Shown: positions 1 through 12,330 of the stretch, piece after piece
How positions within the stretch are numbered: position 1 is the stretch's first letter
Layout of the letters: the number at the start of each line of letters is the position of its first letter
NCBI RefSeq assembly: GCF_003121625.1
Contig: NZ_QDDJ01000003.1
Location: 62,001 to 126,000, forward strand
Length of the DNA: 64,000 nucleotides
Reading direction: 5' to 3'
Origin: Ornithinimicrobium cavernae
Lineage (GTDB): Bacteria > Actinomycetota > Actinomycetes > Actinomycetales > Dermatophilaceae
The notes under the pieces: generated by a model
Told to the model about the DNA's origin: nothing
Databases searched by the model: none
What the model saw: only the letters and a program-made list of their open reading frames with translations
Position numbers and translations under genes: made by a program

Positions 1-746
1 AGCGCGTGCGGGAAGTGCCGCTTGACGGCGGCGACGAACGTCGCGATGAACTCCTCGTAGCGCTCGCCGCGGACCCGCGCGTGCCGGGCGCCCAGGTAGG
101 CCGGGTCGTTGAGCAGCGCGAGGTTGTCCGTGCCGACGTCCAGCACGATCGGGACCCCGCGCAGCGGGTGGATCCCCGCGGCAGTCGTGTAGACCGCGAG
201 CTTGCCGACGGCGATCCGGATCCCGCCCACGCCCTGGTCGCCGATGCCGAGGATGCCCTCGGAGTCGGTCACCACGAGCAGGTCGACGTCGTCCGGGCCG
301 GCGCCGTGGGCCGCCAGAGCCTCGTCGATGCTCTCCGGGGTGTCGATCGCCAGGTAGATGCCGCGCGCCCGGTCGAACGTCGAGCTGAACGCCTCGATCG
401 CCTCACCGACCGTGGGCGTGTAGATGATCGGCAGCATCTCGTCGAGGTGCTCGGCGACCAGGCGGTAGTAGAGGATCTCGTTGAGGTCCTGCAGCTGGTT
501 GAGGTAGACGTACTTGCTCAGCGCGTCGGGCTTGGTCGCGAACTGCCGGTAGACCCGCTTGAGCTGCTCGTTCATCGAGTTCACGGCGGGCGGGAGCAGC
601 CCTTGCAGGCCGAGGGCGCGACGCTGCTCGAGGGTGTAGGCGGGACCGAAGTTGAGCATCGGCCGGGCCAGTACCTGGCGTCCTCGCACGGCGATCTGGA
701 CGGTCTCGACCCCGTCGACGGTGCGGAACTGGTACTGGCGCGGCAT
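1..746 (-). CDS. maeA: NAD-dependent malic enzyme, N-terminal part (cut by window edge)
   Basis: Oxidative decarboxylation of L-malate to pyruvate, cytosolic. The visible 248 codons cover the malic enzyme N-terminal domain and the start of the NAD-binding part: LNFGPAYT near the start, then YTPTVGEA and LVVTDSEGILGIGDQG, which are signature segments of the family (catalytic Tyr in YTPTVG; metal ligands lie further on). The ATG at 746 begins MPRQYQFRTV. The reading frame stays open to base 1, so roughly the last half of a usual 550-570 residue enzyme lies outside the window. It lies 117 bp downstream of lpdA on the same strand but behind a terminator hairpin, so it probably has its own promoter. 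Seen: motifs and open frame. NAD rather than NADP preference is inferred from the long-form type. Confidence 0.9.
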   Translation of the reverse strand, partial: MPRQYQFRTVDGVETVQIAVRGRQVLARPMLNFGPAYTLEQRRALGLQGLLPPAVNSMNEQLKRVYRQFATKPDALSKYVYLNQLQDLNEILYYRLVAEHLDEMLPIIYTPTVGEAIEAFSSTFDRARGIYLAIDTPESIDEALAAHGAGPDDVDLLVVTDSEGILGIGDQGVGGIRIAVGKLAVYTTAAGIHPLRGVPIVLDVGTDNLALLNDPAYLGARHARVRGERYEEFIATFVAAVKRHFPHA

Positions 747-783
747 AACGGGACAGTAATGGGTGCCCGGCCCGGGACGGAGA

Positions 784-814
784 GCGCCCCACCGGAAATG
801 GTCCGGCGGGGCGC
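784..814 (-). terminator. Hairpin terminator after lpdA
   Basis: Two 13-nt arms (784-796 and 802-814) pair around a 5-nt loop. The one DNA mismatch becomes a G-U pair in RNA made from the minus strand, which fits termination of lpdA rather than plus-strand transcription. There is no U-tract, as is common in high-GC actinobacteria. Confidence 0.7.
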
Positions 815-863
815 CTCACTCAGGAGCAGACGGAGTATGCCGCCTGGTCCGGCAGACGGGGTC

Positions 864-2264
<1,401 letters not shown>

Positions 2265-2368
2265 GCGGACAGTATGCCGTCCGCCGGCTCTCCCGGCAGC
2301 CTCGCCCCCGGCGTCGGTCCGGTCGGCAGGTGCCGGTCGGGAATCGGCTGCCCTGTCGGGTCGAGAGG

Positions 2369-2396
2369 TTGACGTTCGCGGAGAAGCGACTAGACT
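2369..2396 (+). promoter_or_regulatory. Sigma-70-type promoter of the Fur-catalase operon
   Basis: TTGACG (2369-2374), 16 bp, TAGACT (2391-2396). Both boxes are close to consensus and stand out in GC-rich DNA. Transcription would begin near 2403, inside the palindrome listed next, leaving a leader of about 50 nt before the GTG of the regulator. Confidence 0.65.
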
Positions 2397-2409
2397 GGAC
2401 TCAGTCCAG
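2395..2409. promoter_or_regulatory. Palindromic operator overlapping the -10 box of the Fur-catalase promoter
   Basis: Perfect inverted repeat CTGGACT-C-AGTCCAG overlapping the -10 and predicted start site. Its position is right for repression by the adjacent Fur-family protein, as known for FurA-katG and CatR-catA autoregulation in other actinobacteria. Binding is inferred. Confidence 0.6.
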
Positions 2410-2451
2410 AAAGGGGTCGGGCGACCCCGACCCAGGCGTCCGGGAGGCGAG

Positions 2452-2922
2452 GTGAACGACGTGGCGAGTCACGTCATACCGGCTCCTGCCGTGGCGCTCC
2501 GCGAGGCGGGGCTGCGGGTGACACGCCCCCGGGTCGCCGTCCTGGAGGCCCTCACCGCGGGACCGCACAGCAGTGCCGACGCGGTCCACGAGCGGGTCCA
2601 GGGGCAGGTCGGTCCGGTGTCCCGGCAGGCCGTCTACGACGTGCTGCACGCACTCACCGAGGTGGGGCTGGTGCGACGGATCCTGGTGGGCAACGTCGCG
2701 CGCTACGAGCTGGACCTGCACGACAACCACCACCACCTGCTGTGCCGCGGCTGCGGTGCGCTCGCCGACGTGCCGTGTGCCGTCGGGGAGGCGCCCTGCC
2801 TGGTGCCCAGCCACGACCACGGGTTCGCCGTGGAGGTCGCTGACGTCCTCTACTCCGGACTCTGCCCGAACTGCCGTGCGGTCGAGGGCCGTGCGGAACC
2901 ACACCAACACCACGGAGGATGA
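2452..2922 (+). CDS. furA: Fur-family regulator (FurA/CatR type)
   Basis: 156-residue metal-dependent repressor, probably peroxide- and/or iron-sensing and controlling the adjacent catalase. N-terminal winged helix (about residues 10-85: [27 protein letters not shown]); metal-site segment [13 protein letters not shown] with a CxxC; second CxxC in YSGLCPNC (structural zinc); His-rich tail. GTG at 2452 is chosen because GGAGG at 2443-2447 precedes it and the encoded start matches Fur length; GTG at 2461 is an in-frame alternative. The open frame extends further upstream but runs through the promoter. Its TGA directly abuts the katA ATG, so the two are co-transcribed and translationally coupled. 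Confidence 0.9.
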   Translation: MNDVASHVIPAPAVALREAGLRVTRPRVAVLEALTAGPHSSADAVHERVQGQVGPVSRQAVYDVLHALTEVGLVRRILVGNVARYELDLHDNHHHLLCRGCGALADVPCAVGEAPCLVPSHDHGFAVEVADVLYSGLCPNCRAVEGRAEPHQHHGG

Positions 2923-4413
2923 ATGTCTGAGTTTTCAGCCGGCACCTACGAGAACGGCGCCCCGCGTCCGTCGGACGCCCACTCACTGAGCGTGGGGACC
3001 AACGGTCCGCTGCTGCTGCACGACGTCGCGCTGGTCGAGAAGCTGGCGCGGTTCGACCGTGAGCGGATCCCGGAGCGCAGCCCGCACGCGAAGGGTTCGG
3101 GGGCCTTCGGTGAGTTCGAGGTGACCGAGGACGTCAGCCGCTTCACCAAGGCGAAGTTCCTGCAGCCCGGTGCCAAGACCCGGATGATGGCCCGCTTCTC
3201 CACCGTCGCCGGCGAGCTCGGCTCGCCCGACACCTGGCGCGACGTGCGCGGCTTCGCCCTGAAGTTCTACACGGAGGAGGGCAACTTCGACCTGGTCGGC
3301 AACAACACGCCGATCTTCTTCGTCCGTGACCCCATGAAGTTCCCCGACTTCATCCACTCCCAGAAGCGCACCCCGGACTCCGGTCTGCGCAGCGGCAACA
3401 TGCAGTGGGACTTCTGGACCCTCGTGCCGGAGTCGGCGCACCAGGTGTCCTACCTGATGGGGCCGCGCGGTCTGCCGCGCAGCTGGCGGGAGATGAACGG
3501 CTACTCCTCCCACACCTACCTCTGGGTCAACGAGGCCGGCGAGAAGTTCTGGGTGCAGTACCACTTCCTCTCCGAGCAGGGCGTGCACAACATGTCCAAC
3601 GAGGAGGCTGCCGAGCTCGCGGGCACCGACGGTGACTACCACCGCCGTGACCTGTTCGAGGCCATCGGGCGCGGTGAGTTCCCGAGCTGGCGCCTCGAGG
3701 TCCAGGTCATGCCCTACGAGGAGGCCAAGGACTACCGCTTCAACCCCTTCGACCTCACCAAGACGTGGTCCAAGAAGGACTACCCGCGGATCCCGGTCGG
3801 CCGGTTCACCCTGTACGAGAACCCGACCAACCACTTCGCGGAGATCGAGCAGGCCGCCTTCAGCCCGTCGAACACCGTGCCCGGCACCGGGGTCTCCCCG
3901 GACAAGATGCTGCTGGCCCGCGTCTTCTCCTACCCGGACGCGCAGCGCAACCGCCTCGGCACCAACTTCAACCAGCTGCCGGTCAACGCGCCGACCAACC
4001 GCACCAACTCCTACGACAAGGAGGGGTCGATGCAGTTCCACCACAGCGGCAACGCGCCGGTCTACGCGCCGAACTCCTACGGTCGTCCCTACGCCGACAC
4101 GCAGGGTCCGGAGGAGACCGGCTGGGAGGCGGACGGCGAGATGGTGCGTGCCGCCTACTCGCTGCACGCCGAGGACGACGACTTCGGTCAGGCGCACACC
4201 CTCGTGCGTGAGGTCTACACCGAGGCGGAGCGCCAGGGCCTCGTGGAGACCGTGGTCGGTTCGCTGGCCGACGTCGAGGAGCCGGTGCTCTCCCGCGTCT
4301 TCGACTACTGGACCAGGATCGATGCCGAGGTGGGCGCCGCGATCGAGGCGGCCTACCGCGCTGGCCAGGAGGAGCAGGTGCCGGGTCTGGACCCGGTCGA
4401 CGCCGACGCGTGA
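2923..4413 (+). CDS. katA: Monofunctional haem catalase
   Basis: Splits hydrogen peroxide into water and oxygen. 496 residues, the small-subunit catalase length. Seen: distal His55 in [11 protein letters not shown], distal Asn in VGNNTPIFF (127/128), and the proximal haem-ligand segment [11 protein letters not shown] (Arg333, Tyr337). ATG at 2923 immediately follows the regulator's stop, with GGAGG (2914-2918) lying inside the upstream gene. A strong hairpin follows. The Fur pairing suggests peroxide induction (inference from CatR/FurA systems). Confidence 0.96.
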   Translation: MSEFSAGTYENGAPRPSDAHSLSVGTNGPLLLHDVALVEKLARFDRERIPERSPHAKGSGAFGEFEVTEDVSRFTKAKFLQPGAKTRMMARFSTVAGELGSPDTWRDVRGFALKFYTEEGNFDLVGNNTPIFFVRDPMKFPDFIHSQKRTPDSGLRSGNMQWDFWTLVPESAHQVSYLMGPRGLPRSWREMNGYSSHTYLWVNEAGEKFWVQYHFLSEQGVHNMSNEEAAELAGTDGDYHRRDLFEAIGRGEFPSWRLEVQVMPYEEAKDYRFNPFDLTKTWSKKDYPRIPVGRFTLYENPTNHFAEIEQAAFSPSNTVPGTGVSPDKMLLARVFSYPDAQRNRLGTNFNQLPVNAPTNRTNSYDKEGSMQFHHSGNAPVYAPNSYGRPYADTQGPEETGWEADGEMVRAAYSLHAEDDDFGQAHTLVREVYTEAERQGLVETVVGSLADVEEPVLSRVFDYWTRIDAEVGAAIEAAYRAGQEEQVPGLDPVDADA

Positions 4414-4441
4414 GGCTCTGAGCCCGCGGGTCCGCTCGTGA

Positions 4442-4482
4442 GGGCCTGCGGAGGTGGTCGGACCGGCCACCTCCGCAGGCCC
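4442..4482. terminator. Strong bidirectional terminator between katA and a convergent gene
   Basis: Perfect 16-bp stem: arms 4442-4457 and 4467-4482, 9-nt loop. It lies between katA (plus) and the gene ending at 4547 (minus) and can serve both. Confidence 0.85.
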
Positions 4483-4546
4483 TTCGCCGTTGGACCGTCC
4501 CCCGTGTCCGCTGGGCGCGGAAGGCGCCCAGCGCGGCCGGTGGCGG

Positions 4547-5101
4547 TCAGTCCAGCTGCCTGAGCAGGACCTCCAGCGGCACCAGGTCCGCTGCGGCCAC
4601 GGCGGCTCGCAGCTCGTCTGCCGTGTGGTCCGCCGGGTCACCGACGAGCACGATGAGCACGCTGTCGCGGAGCTCGCCGGCAGCCAGCAGGCCCGACCCC
4701 GGGCTGCTGCTGTCGGCCACCAGGTGGCCGTCGGGCGTCGCCTCGCAGCCGTCGGCGAGGTCAGGTTCGACCGATCCCAGCAGCGCGCACGGATCGGGGT
4801 CGGCTCCCGTGCGCAGCGTGAGGGCGCGCGTGGTGGGCGTGGGTCGGCCGTCAGGCTCGGCATAGGTCACGGCGAGCCCCCGGTTGCGCTCCAGCGGCTG
4901 GAGGTCGTGGGGCTCGAGGCCCAGGTCGGGCAGGGCGACCACCGTCAGGCCGGCTGCCCGGAGCTCGGCGAGCCGGGCCTCCTCCCCCTCGCGCTGGACC
5001 AGGAACCAGCCTAGCGCCGCCACCGTGAGCAGGAACAGCGCGATGATCGTGACGATGACGATCCGGCCCCTGCGCTGCGCACGCCTCAGGTCTGCGGTCA
5101 C
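4547..5101 (-). CDS. Single-pass membrane-anchored protein of unknown function
   Basis: 184 residues. After a short basic N-terminus ([11 protein letters not shown]) there is one transmembrane helix (about residues 13-35, rich in Ile/Val/Leu), then a soluble, presumably extracytoplasmic domain with two cysteines (in DPCALLG and DGCEATP) that could form a disulfide. Type II orientation is likely from the basic N-terminus. GTG at 5101 is chosen because GGAGGAGG lies 6-7 nt upstream; a longer open frame upstream has no start signal and runs into the ilv regulatory region. I do not recognise the family. It is divergent from the ilv operon. Confidence 0.7.
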   Translation of the reverse strand: MTADLRRAQRRGRIVIVTIIALFLLTVAALGWFLVQREGEEARLAELRAAGLTVVALPDLGLEPHDLQPLERNRGLAVTYAEPDGRPTPTTRALTLRTGADPDPCALLGSVEPDLADGCEATPDGHLVADSSSPGSGLLAAGELRDSVLIVLVGDPADHTADELRAAVAAADLVPLEVLLRQLD

Positions 5102-5270
5102 GAGTCCTCCTCCGTCGGGTACGCGGCCTGGTGCTCGGTGACGACCGTCCCGTGGGCCCAGTATCGCCCTGGGTCCGCGTGGGACTGCCTCGGGCACAGG
5201 CCAGCACGGTGCGCTGCCAACTCCTCGTCCACATGGTGGATCCGGGAGGGGCTGACACGCACGAACACCC

Positions 5271-5294
5271 CTCCTGTGACTGGTGTCACAGGAG
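5271..5294. promoter_or_regulatory. Perfect CRP/GlxR-type box upstream of the ilv promoter
   Basis: Contains TGTGA (5275-5279), 6 bp, TCACA (5286-5290), exactly the consensus of cAMP-receptor proteins of the Crp/GlxR family. The dyad extends to 10-bp arms (5271-5280 and 5285-5294). The centre is about 57 bp upstream of the predicted ilv transcription start, a position compatible with activation. Binding is inferred from the match. Confidence 0.7.
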
Positions 5295-5301
5295 AAGGCT
5301 C

Positions 5302-5332
5302 TTGACAGGACCGGGGTGGGTGGGGGCATGGT
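5302..5332 (+). promoter_or_regulatory. Candidate promoter of the ilv leader and operon
   Basis: TTGACA (5302-5307) is a perfect -35 box; the best -10 is weak, CATGGT at 5327-5332 with 19-bp spacing. A start about 7 bp downstream would fall at or next to the A of the leader-peptide ATG (5339), implying a leaderless leader mRNA. The -10 assignment is tentative. Confidence 0.5.
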
Positions 5333-5338
5333 TAGCGC

Positions 5339-5386
5339 ATGCACTTCGGCCTCGTACTTATTATCTCAGGGCGCGTCACGCGGTAA
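5339..5386 (+). CDS. ilv leader peptide (15 residues, Leu-Val-Leu-Ile-Ile)
   Basis: Short frame ATG...TAA encoding [15 protein letters not shown]. Five consecutive branched-chain residues (residues 5-9), encoded partly by uncommon codons for this genome (GTA, CTT, ATT), are the hallmark of a transcription-attenuation leader for ilvBN operons. No ribosome-binding site precedes it, and the predicted transcription start lies at its ATG, so it may be translated leaderless. Its stop codon lies inside the first hairpin of the attenuator. Confidence 0.75.
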   Translation: MHFGLVLIISGRVTR

Positions 5387-5441
5387 CCACTTACCGAGAC
5401 GCGTCCTACCTCCGTTGCCCACCCGGGCCGGGGGTTTTTTT
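5368..5441 (+). promoter_or_regulatory. Transcription attenuator of the ilv operon
   Basis: A 10-bp stem (5368-5377 with 5398-5407, one G-U) encloses a second perfect stem (CGGTAA 5381-5386 with TTACCG 5391-5396); together they cover the end and stop of the leader peptide. Downstream, a GC hairpin within 5421-5435 runs directly into seven T residues (5435-5441), a textbook intrinsic terminator that is rare at this GC content. ilvB starts 29 bp later. Ribosome stalling at the Leu/Val/Ile codons would be expected to disturb the first hairpin. The exact competing antiterminator pairing was not resolved by eye. Confidence 0.72.
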
Positions 5442-5469
5442 GTATCCCGAACCAGCCAGAGAGAGAGCC

Positions 5470-7284
5470 ATGACCGCTCAGCCCACCACCCCAGCGCCCG
5501 CCCAGCCGGCGCTGCCGAGCACGACGACCGGTGCGGAAGCACTCGTGGACGCCCTGCTTCGCGTAGGTGCTGAGCACATTTTCGGGCTCCCGGGTGGGGC
5601 GGTGCTGCCGCTCTACGACACGCTCTACCAGCGGCCCGAGCTGCGGCACATCCTCGTGCGCCACGAGCAGGGCGCCGGCCACGCCGCCCAGGGCTACGCG
5701 GCGGCGACGGGCCGGGTCGGTGTCTGCCTGGCCACCAGCGGGCCGGGTGCGACCAACCTGGTGACCCCGCTGGCCGACGCCAACATGGACTCGGTGCCGA
5801 TGGTCGCGATCACCGGCAACGTGCCCAGCACGGCGCTGGGCTCGGACGCCTTCCAGGAGGCCGACATCCGCTCGATCACCATGCCGGTGACCAAGCACAG
5901 CTTCCTGGTGACCGACCCCGCGATGATCGGCCCGACCGTCGCCAGCGCGTTCCGCCTGGCCTCCAGCGGCCGGCCCGGTCCCGTCCTGGTCGACGTCAGC
6001 AAGGACGCCCTCGTCGCGTCGACGAAGCGGATCACCGACGGCGACCTGGCGATGCCCGGCTACCGCCCCGTCACCGAGCCCGGCCAGCCCGAGATCCGCG
6101 ACGCGGTCAGCCTGATGCTGTCCTCGCGCCGCCCGGTGCTCTACGTCGGTGGTGGCACGATCCGCGCCGGTGCGCACCGCGAGCTGATGACCCTGGCGGA
6201 GCTGACCGGGCTCCCGGTGGTCACCACGCTGATGGCGCGCGGTGCCTTCCCGGACAGCCACCCGCAGCACCTGGGCATGCCCGGCATGCACGGCACCGTC
6301 GCAGCCGTCGGTGCGCTGCAGAAGTCCGACCTGATCATCAGCCTCGGAGCCCGTTTCGACGACCGGGTCACCGGGGTCCGCGAGTCCTTCGCACCCCACG
6401 CCAAGGTGATCCACGCCGACATCGACCCCGCCGAGATCGGCAAGATCCGCACCGCGGACGTGGCCCTCGTCGGCGACTGCCGGCCCACGATCGCCGCCCT
6501 GGCCGCCGAGTTCCGGGCACGGGTGGAGGCGGGCACCGTTCCCGACTACGCCGAGTGGGTCGCCTTCTGCCAGCGGGTCCAGGACCGTTACCCGCTGTCG
6601 TATGACGCGCCGCCGGCCGGGCAGGTCGCTCCCCAACAGGTGATCCAGCGGATCGGTCAGCTCGCCGGGCCGGAGACGGTCTTCACCTCGGGCGTCGGGC
6701 AGCACCAGATGTGGGCCGCGCACTACCTCGGGTTCGAGCGGCCCCGCACCTGGATCAACTCGGGCGGGCTGGGCACCATGGGCTTCGCGGTCCCCGCGGC
6801 GATGGGCGCCAAGATCGGCCGTCCCGACACGACCGTCTGGGCGATCGACGGCGACGGGTGCTTCCAGATGACCAACCAGGAGCTGGCCACCTGCGCCGTC
6901 GAGGGCATCCCGATCAAGGTCGCCATCATCAACAACGGCGCCCTCGGCATGGTCCGCCAGTGGCAGACGCTGTTCTACAACGAGCGCTACAGCCACACGG
7001 GTCTGCGTGGCACCCCCACCGACCCGGCCGGGCGGGCCCCGGTCCAGGTCCCGGACTTCGTGATGCTGGCCCGCAGCTACGGCTGCGAGGCGCTGCGGTG
7101 CGACGACCCGGCCGACATCGACAAGACGATCGAGGCCGCCATGGCGGTCGACGACGTGCCGGTGGTCGTCGACTTCCGGGTCCACCAGGACGCGATGGTG
7201 TGGCCGATGGTCGCCTCCGGCACCAGCAACGACGACATCAAGTACGCCCGCGACCTCGCCCCCCAGTTCGAGGAGGACGACTGA
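5470..7284 (+). CDS. ilvB: Acetolactate synthase, large (catalytic) subunit
   Basis: ThDP enzyme joining two pyruvates, or pyruvate and 2-oxobutyrate, in the first common step of valine/leucine and isoleucine synthesis. 604 residues. Seen: ThDP-activating Glu in [17 protein letters not shown]/central domain, and the ThDP-Mg motif [15 protein letters not shown] ending in INN. ATG at 5470 follows a purine-rich AGAGAGAG; the frame stays open upstream through the attenuator, so the longer version is not the gene. First structural gene of ilvB-ilvN-ilvC-ilvD, with 224 bp to ilvN. Confidence 0.96.
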   Translation: MTAQPTTPAPAQPALPSTTTGAEALVDALLRVGAEHIFGLPGGAVLPLYDTLYQRPELRHILVRHEQGAGHAAQGYAAATGRVGVCLATSGPGATNLVTPLADANMDSVPMVAITGNVPSTALGSDAFQEADIRSITMPVTKHSFLVTDPAMIGPTVASAFRLASSGRPGPVLVDVSKDALVASTKRITDGDLAMPGYRPVTEPGQPEIRDAVSLMLSSRRPVLYVGGGTIRAGAHRELMTLAELTGLPVVTTLMARGAFPDSHPQHLGMPGMHGTVAAVGALQKSDLIISLGARFDDRVTGVRESFAPHAKVIHADIDPAEIGKIRTADVALVGDCRPTIAALAAEFRARVEAGTVPDYAEWVAFCQRVQDRYPLSYDAPPAGQVAPQQVIQRIGQLAGPETVFTSGVGQHQMWAAHYLGFERPRTWINSGGLGTMGFAVPAAMGAKIGRPDTTVWAIDGDGCFQMTNQELATCAVEGIPIKVAIINNGALGMVRQWQTLFYNERYSHTGLRGTPTDPAGRAPVQVPDFVMLARSYGCEALRCDDPADIDKTIEAAMAVDDVPVVVDFRVHQDAMVWPMVASGTSNDDIKYARDLAPQFEEDD

Positions 7285-7508
7285 TGGGCAGTCCCTACGG
7301 TCGCCACCGCCTCCTGATTATCCGAGTCCGGGCAGGGGCCGGGCATCTCAGCTAGCACATCCGACACGCACTCGTCCGGGCCTCACCCCACAGGGGACAG
7401 GCCTTCACAGAACTACTGCCCGACACCGTTGTCGGTGCAGAGCACACCTGCAGCCCACGTCACCGTGCAGTCCCGGTGGCACCCCGCACCACACCTTTGG
7501 AGCACATC

Positions 7509-10635
<3,127 letters not shown>

Positions 10636-10638
10636 CCT

Positions 10639-10671
10639 CGTGCGGGGGCGGCGGGTGACCGCCCCCGCACG
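10639..10671 (+). terminator. First terminator of the ilv operon
   Basis: Perfect 13-bp GC-rich stem (10639-10651 with 10659-10671), 7-nt loop, beginning 4 bp after the ilvD stop. No U-tract. Confidence 0.85.
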
Positions 10672-10681
10672 ACGGTCTCCC

Positions 10682-10717
10682 ACCGGACCGGACGGCCGAC
10701 CGGCCGTCCGGTCCGGT
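10682..10717 (+). terminator. Second, tandem terminator of the ilv operon
   Basis: Perfect 16-bp stem (10682-10697 with 10702-10717) with a 4-nt loop (GACC), 10 bp after the first hairpin. Such doubled hairpins isolate the downstream TRAP genes from the strong ilv transcript. Confidence 0.8.
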
Positions 10718-10809
10718 CTGTGCTCCTGCGCGTGTCGACGCGTGGCCGGTGGACCGGTGCACGGGCAGCACCTAGGGTGACCCGCAAGCACCCCGACGGA
10801 AGGACGCCC

Positions 10810-11820
10810 ATGACACGACGGATCGTGGCACTCGGCACGGTGGTGGCGGTGGGGCTCGGCCTCACCGCGTGCGGGGGAGGCGGTGCGGCGAGCGACGTCA
10901 TCATCCTTCGGGTCGCGCTCAACCAGACCGAGACGCACCCCTCCTACGTCGCCCTGGCCAACTACAGCGACCGCCTCGAGGAGCAGACCGACGGGCGGGT
11001 GCGCCTGGACATCTTCCCCAACGAGACCCTGGGCGCCCAGGCCGAGGTGCTGCAGCTGCTCAGCGACAACATCATCGACCTGGGCATCATCTCCGGGTCG
11101 CAGATGGAGAACCTGAGCCTGGACTTCCGTGTGCTCGGCCTGCCGGGCGTCTTCGACTCCGTCGAGCACCAGATGCCCGTCGTCCACGACCCGGAGATCG
11201 TCGGTGAGCTCTACACCTCGCTGGAGGACAGCAACGACCTGACCGTGATGGGCGGCTTCACCCAGGGGTCACGGCACATCTACACCAAGAAGCCCATCGA
11301 GTCCCTCGCCGACCTGGACGGGGTGAAGATCCGCGTCCAGGAGAGTGAGCTCAACCTGGCGATGATCCGGGCGCTGGGCGGGTCGCCGACGCCGATGGCC
11401 TTCGGTGAGGTCTACACGGCGCTGCAGTCCGGCGTCCTGGACGGTGCGGAGAACAACGAGGTGTCCTTCTTCACGCAGAAGCACTTCGAGGTGGCGCCCT
11501 ACTTCACCAACTCCAACCACCTGGTCGGGTTGGACTACATGGTCGCCAGCACCGAGATGCTCGAGGACCTCGACCCGGCCGACCGCCAGCTGCTCGAGGA
11601 CGAGTGGGTCAACACCTACCAGGACCACACCGAGCTGTGGGACGAGGCCACCCAGGAAGCGATCGAGGGCGCCACGGCCGGTGGGGCGGAGTTCGTCGAG
11701 ATCGACCAGGGGGAGGTCCAGGAGGCGCTCGCGCCGCTGGCCGACGAGTTCCTCACCACGCCGGAGCAGCGAGAGCTCTACGACAAGATCCGCGCCGAGG
11801 CGCCGGGCCAGGAGGGTTGA
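10810..11820 (+). CDS. dctP: TRAP transporter substrate-binding lipoprotein (DctP family)
   Basis: Extracytoplasmic receptor of a sodium-driven TRAP carrier. 336 residues: signal peptide with lipobox LTAC (Cys about 18), then a DctP fold with LRVALNQTETHPSY, GGSPTPMAFGEVYTALQSGVLDGAENN (the classic TRAP signature with the substrate-carboxylate region). ATG at 10810 has GGAAGGA upstream. First gene of dctPQM; dctQ starts 2 bp after its stop. TRAP receptors commonly bind carboxylated sugars; the neighbouring uronate genes make D-glucuronate or a related aldonate/uronate the likely ligand (inference). Confidence 0.93.
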   Translation: MTRRIVALGTVVAVGLGLTACGGGGAASDVIILRVALNQTETHPSYVALANYSDRLEEQTDGRVRLDIFPNETLGAQAEVLQLLSDNIIDLGIISGSQMENLSLDFRVLGLPGVFDSVEHQMPVVHDPEIVGELYTSLEDSNDLTVMGGFTQGSRHIYTKKPIESLADLDGVKIRVQESELNLAMIRALGGSPTPMAFGEVYTALQSGVLDGAENNEVSFFTQKHFEVAPYFTNSNHLVGLDYMVASTEMLEDLDPADRQLLEDEWVNTYQDHTELWDEATQEAIEGATAGGAEFVEIDQGEVQEALAPLADEFLTTPEQRELYDKIRAEAPGQEG

Positions 11821-11821
11821 C

Positions 11822-12328
11822 GTGGAACCGATCAAGAAGGGGCTCGACCAGGTGCTGAAGGGCGCCTCGGTGGTGCTGTTCGCCCTGCTGGTGGTGATCG
11901 TCGTCTGGCAGGTCTTCAGTCGCCAGGTGCTCAACGCCCCCAGCGCGTGGACCGAGGAGCTGGCCCGCTACACCTTCGTCTGGGTGGGGCTGTTCGCCAC
12001 GGCCCTCGTCTTCTCCGAACGCGGCCACATCGCCGTGGACTTCGTGGTCACGCGGTTCTCGCCGGCCGCGCAGAAGGCCGTGGCCGTCTGCGTCCAGCTC
12101 TCGATCATCCTGTTCGCCGTGGCCGTCCTGGTCTACGGCGGCATCCGCGCCGCGAACGGCGCCTGGAACCAGTCGCTCAGCGCGCTCCCGACGCAGGTCG
12201 GGGTGATGTACCTGGCGATGCCGATCACCGGCCTGCTGATCGCGTTCTACGCGGTCTACCACCTCCAGGCGGTCCTGCGGGACACCGAGGAAGCCATCGC
12301 CGTCGACGAAGAGCCCCAGGTGGTGTGA
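11822..12328 (+). CDS. dctQ: TRAP transporter small membrane subunit (DctQ family)
   Basis: 168-residue four-helix membrane protein that pairs with DctM. Seen: hydrophobic segments at about 17-37, 50-68, 85-108 and 130-150, with the family segment SAWTEELARYTFVWVGLFATALVFSERGHIAVD split across helices 1-2. GTG at 11822 sits one base after the dctP TGA, with GGAGGG just before the stop. Its stop overlaps or abuts the dctM start. Confidence 0.9.
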   Translation: MEPIKKGLDQVLKGASVVLFALLVVIVVWQVFSRQVLNAPSAWTEELARYTFVWVGLFATALVFSERGHIAVDFVVTRFSPAAQKAVAVCVQLSIILFAVAVLVYGGIRAANGAWNQSLSALPTQVGVMYLAMPITGLLIAFYAVYHLQAVLRDTEEAIAVDEEPQVV

Positions 12329-12330
12329 CC

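Noticed and set aside
4547-5344. 265-residue version of the membrane-anchored protein
   Set aside because: The extra N-terminal 81 residues run through the ilv CRP box, promoter and leader; the GTG at 5101 has a strong ribosome-binding site.
5283-5573. 96-residue frame overlapping the ilv leader and ilvB start
   Set aside because: It reads through the attenuator and into ilvB in another frame; the short [10 protein letters not shown]... peptide in a different frame is the regulatory one.
7285-7508. A missing gene or second leader between ilvB and ilvN
   Set aside because: No start with ribosome-binding site and no conserved peptide; only a weak hairpin is seen in these 224 bp.
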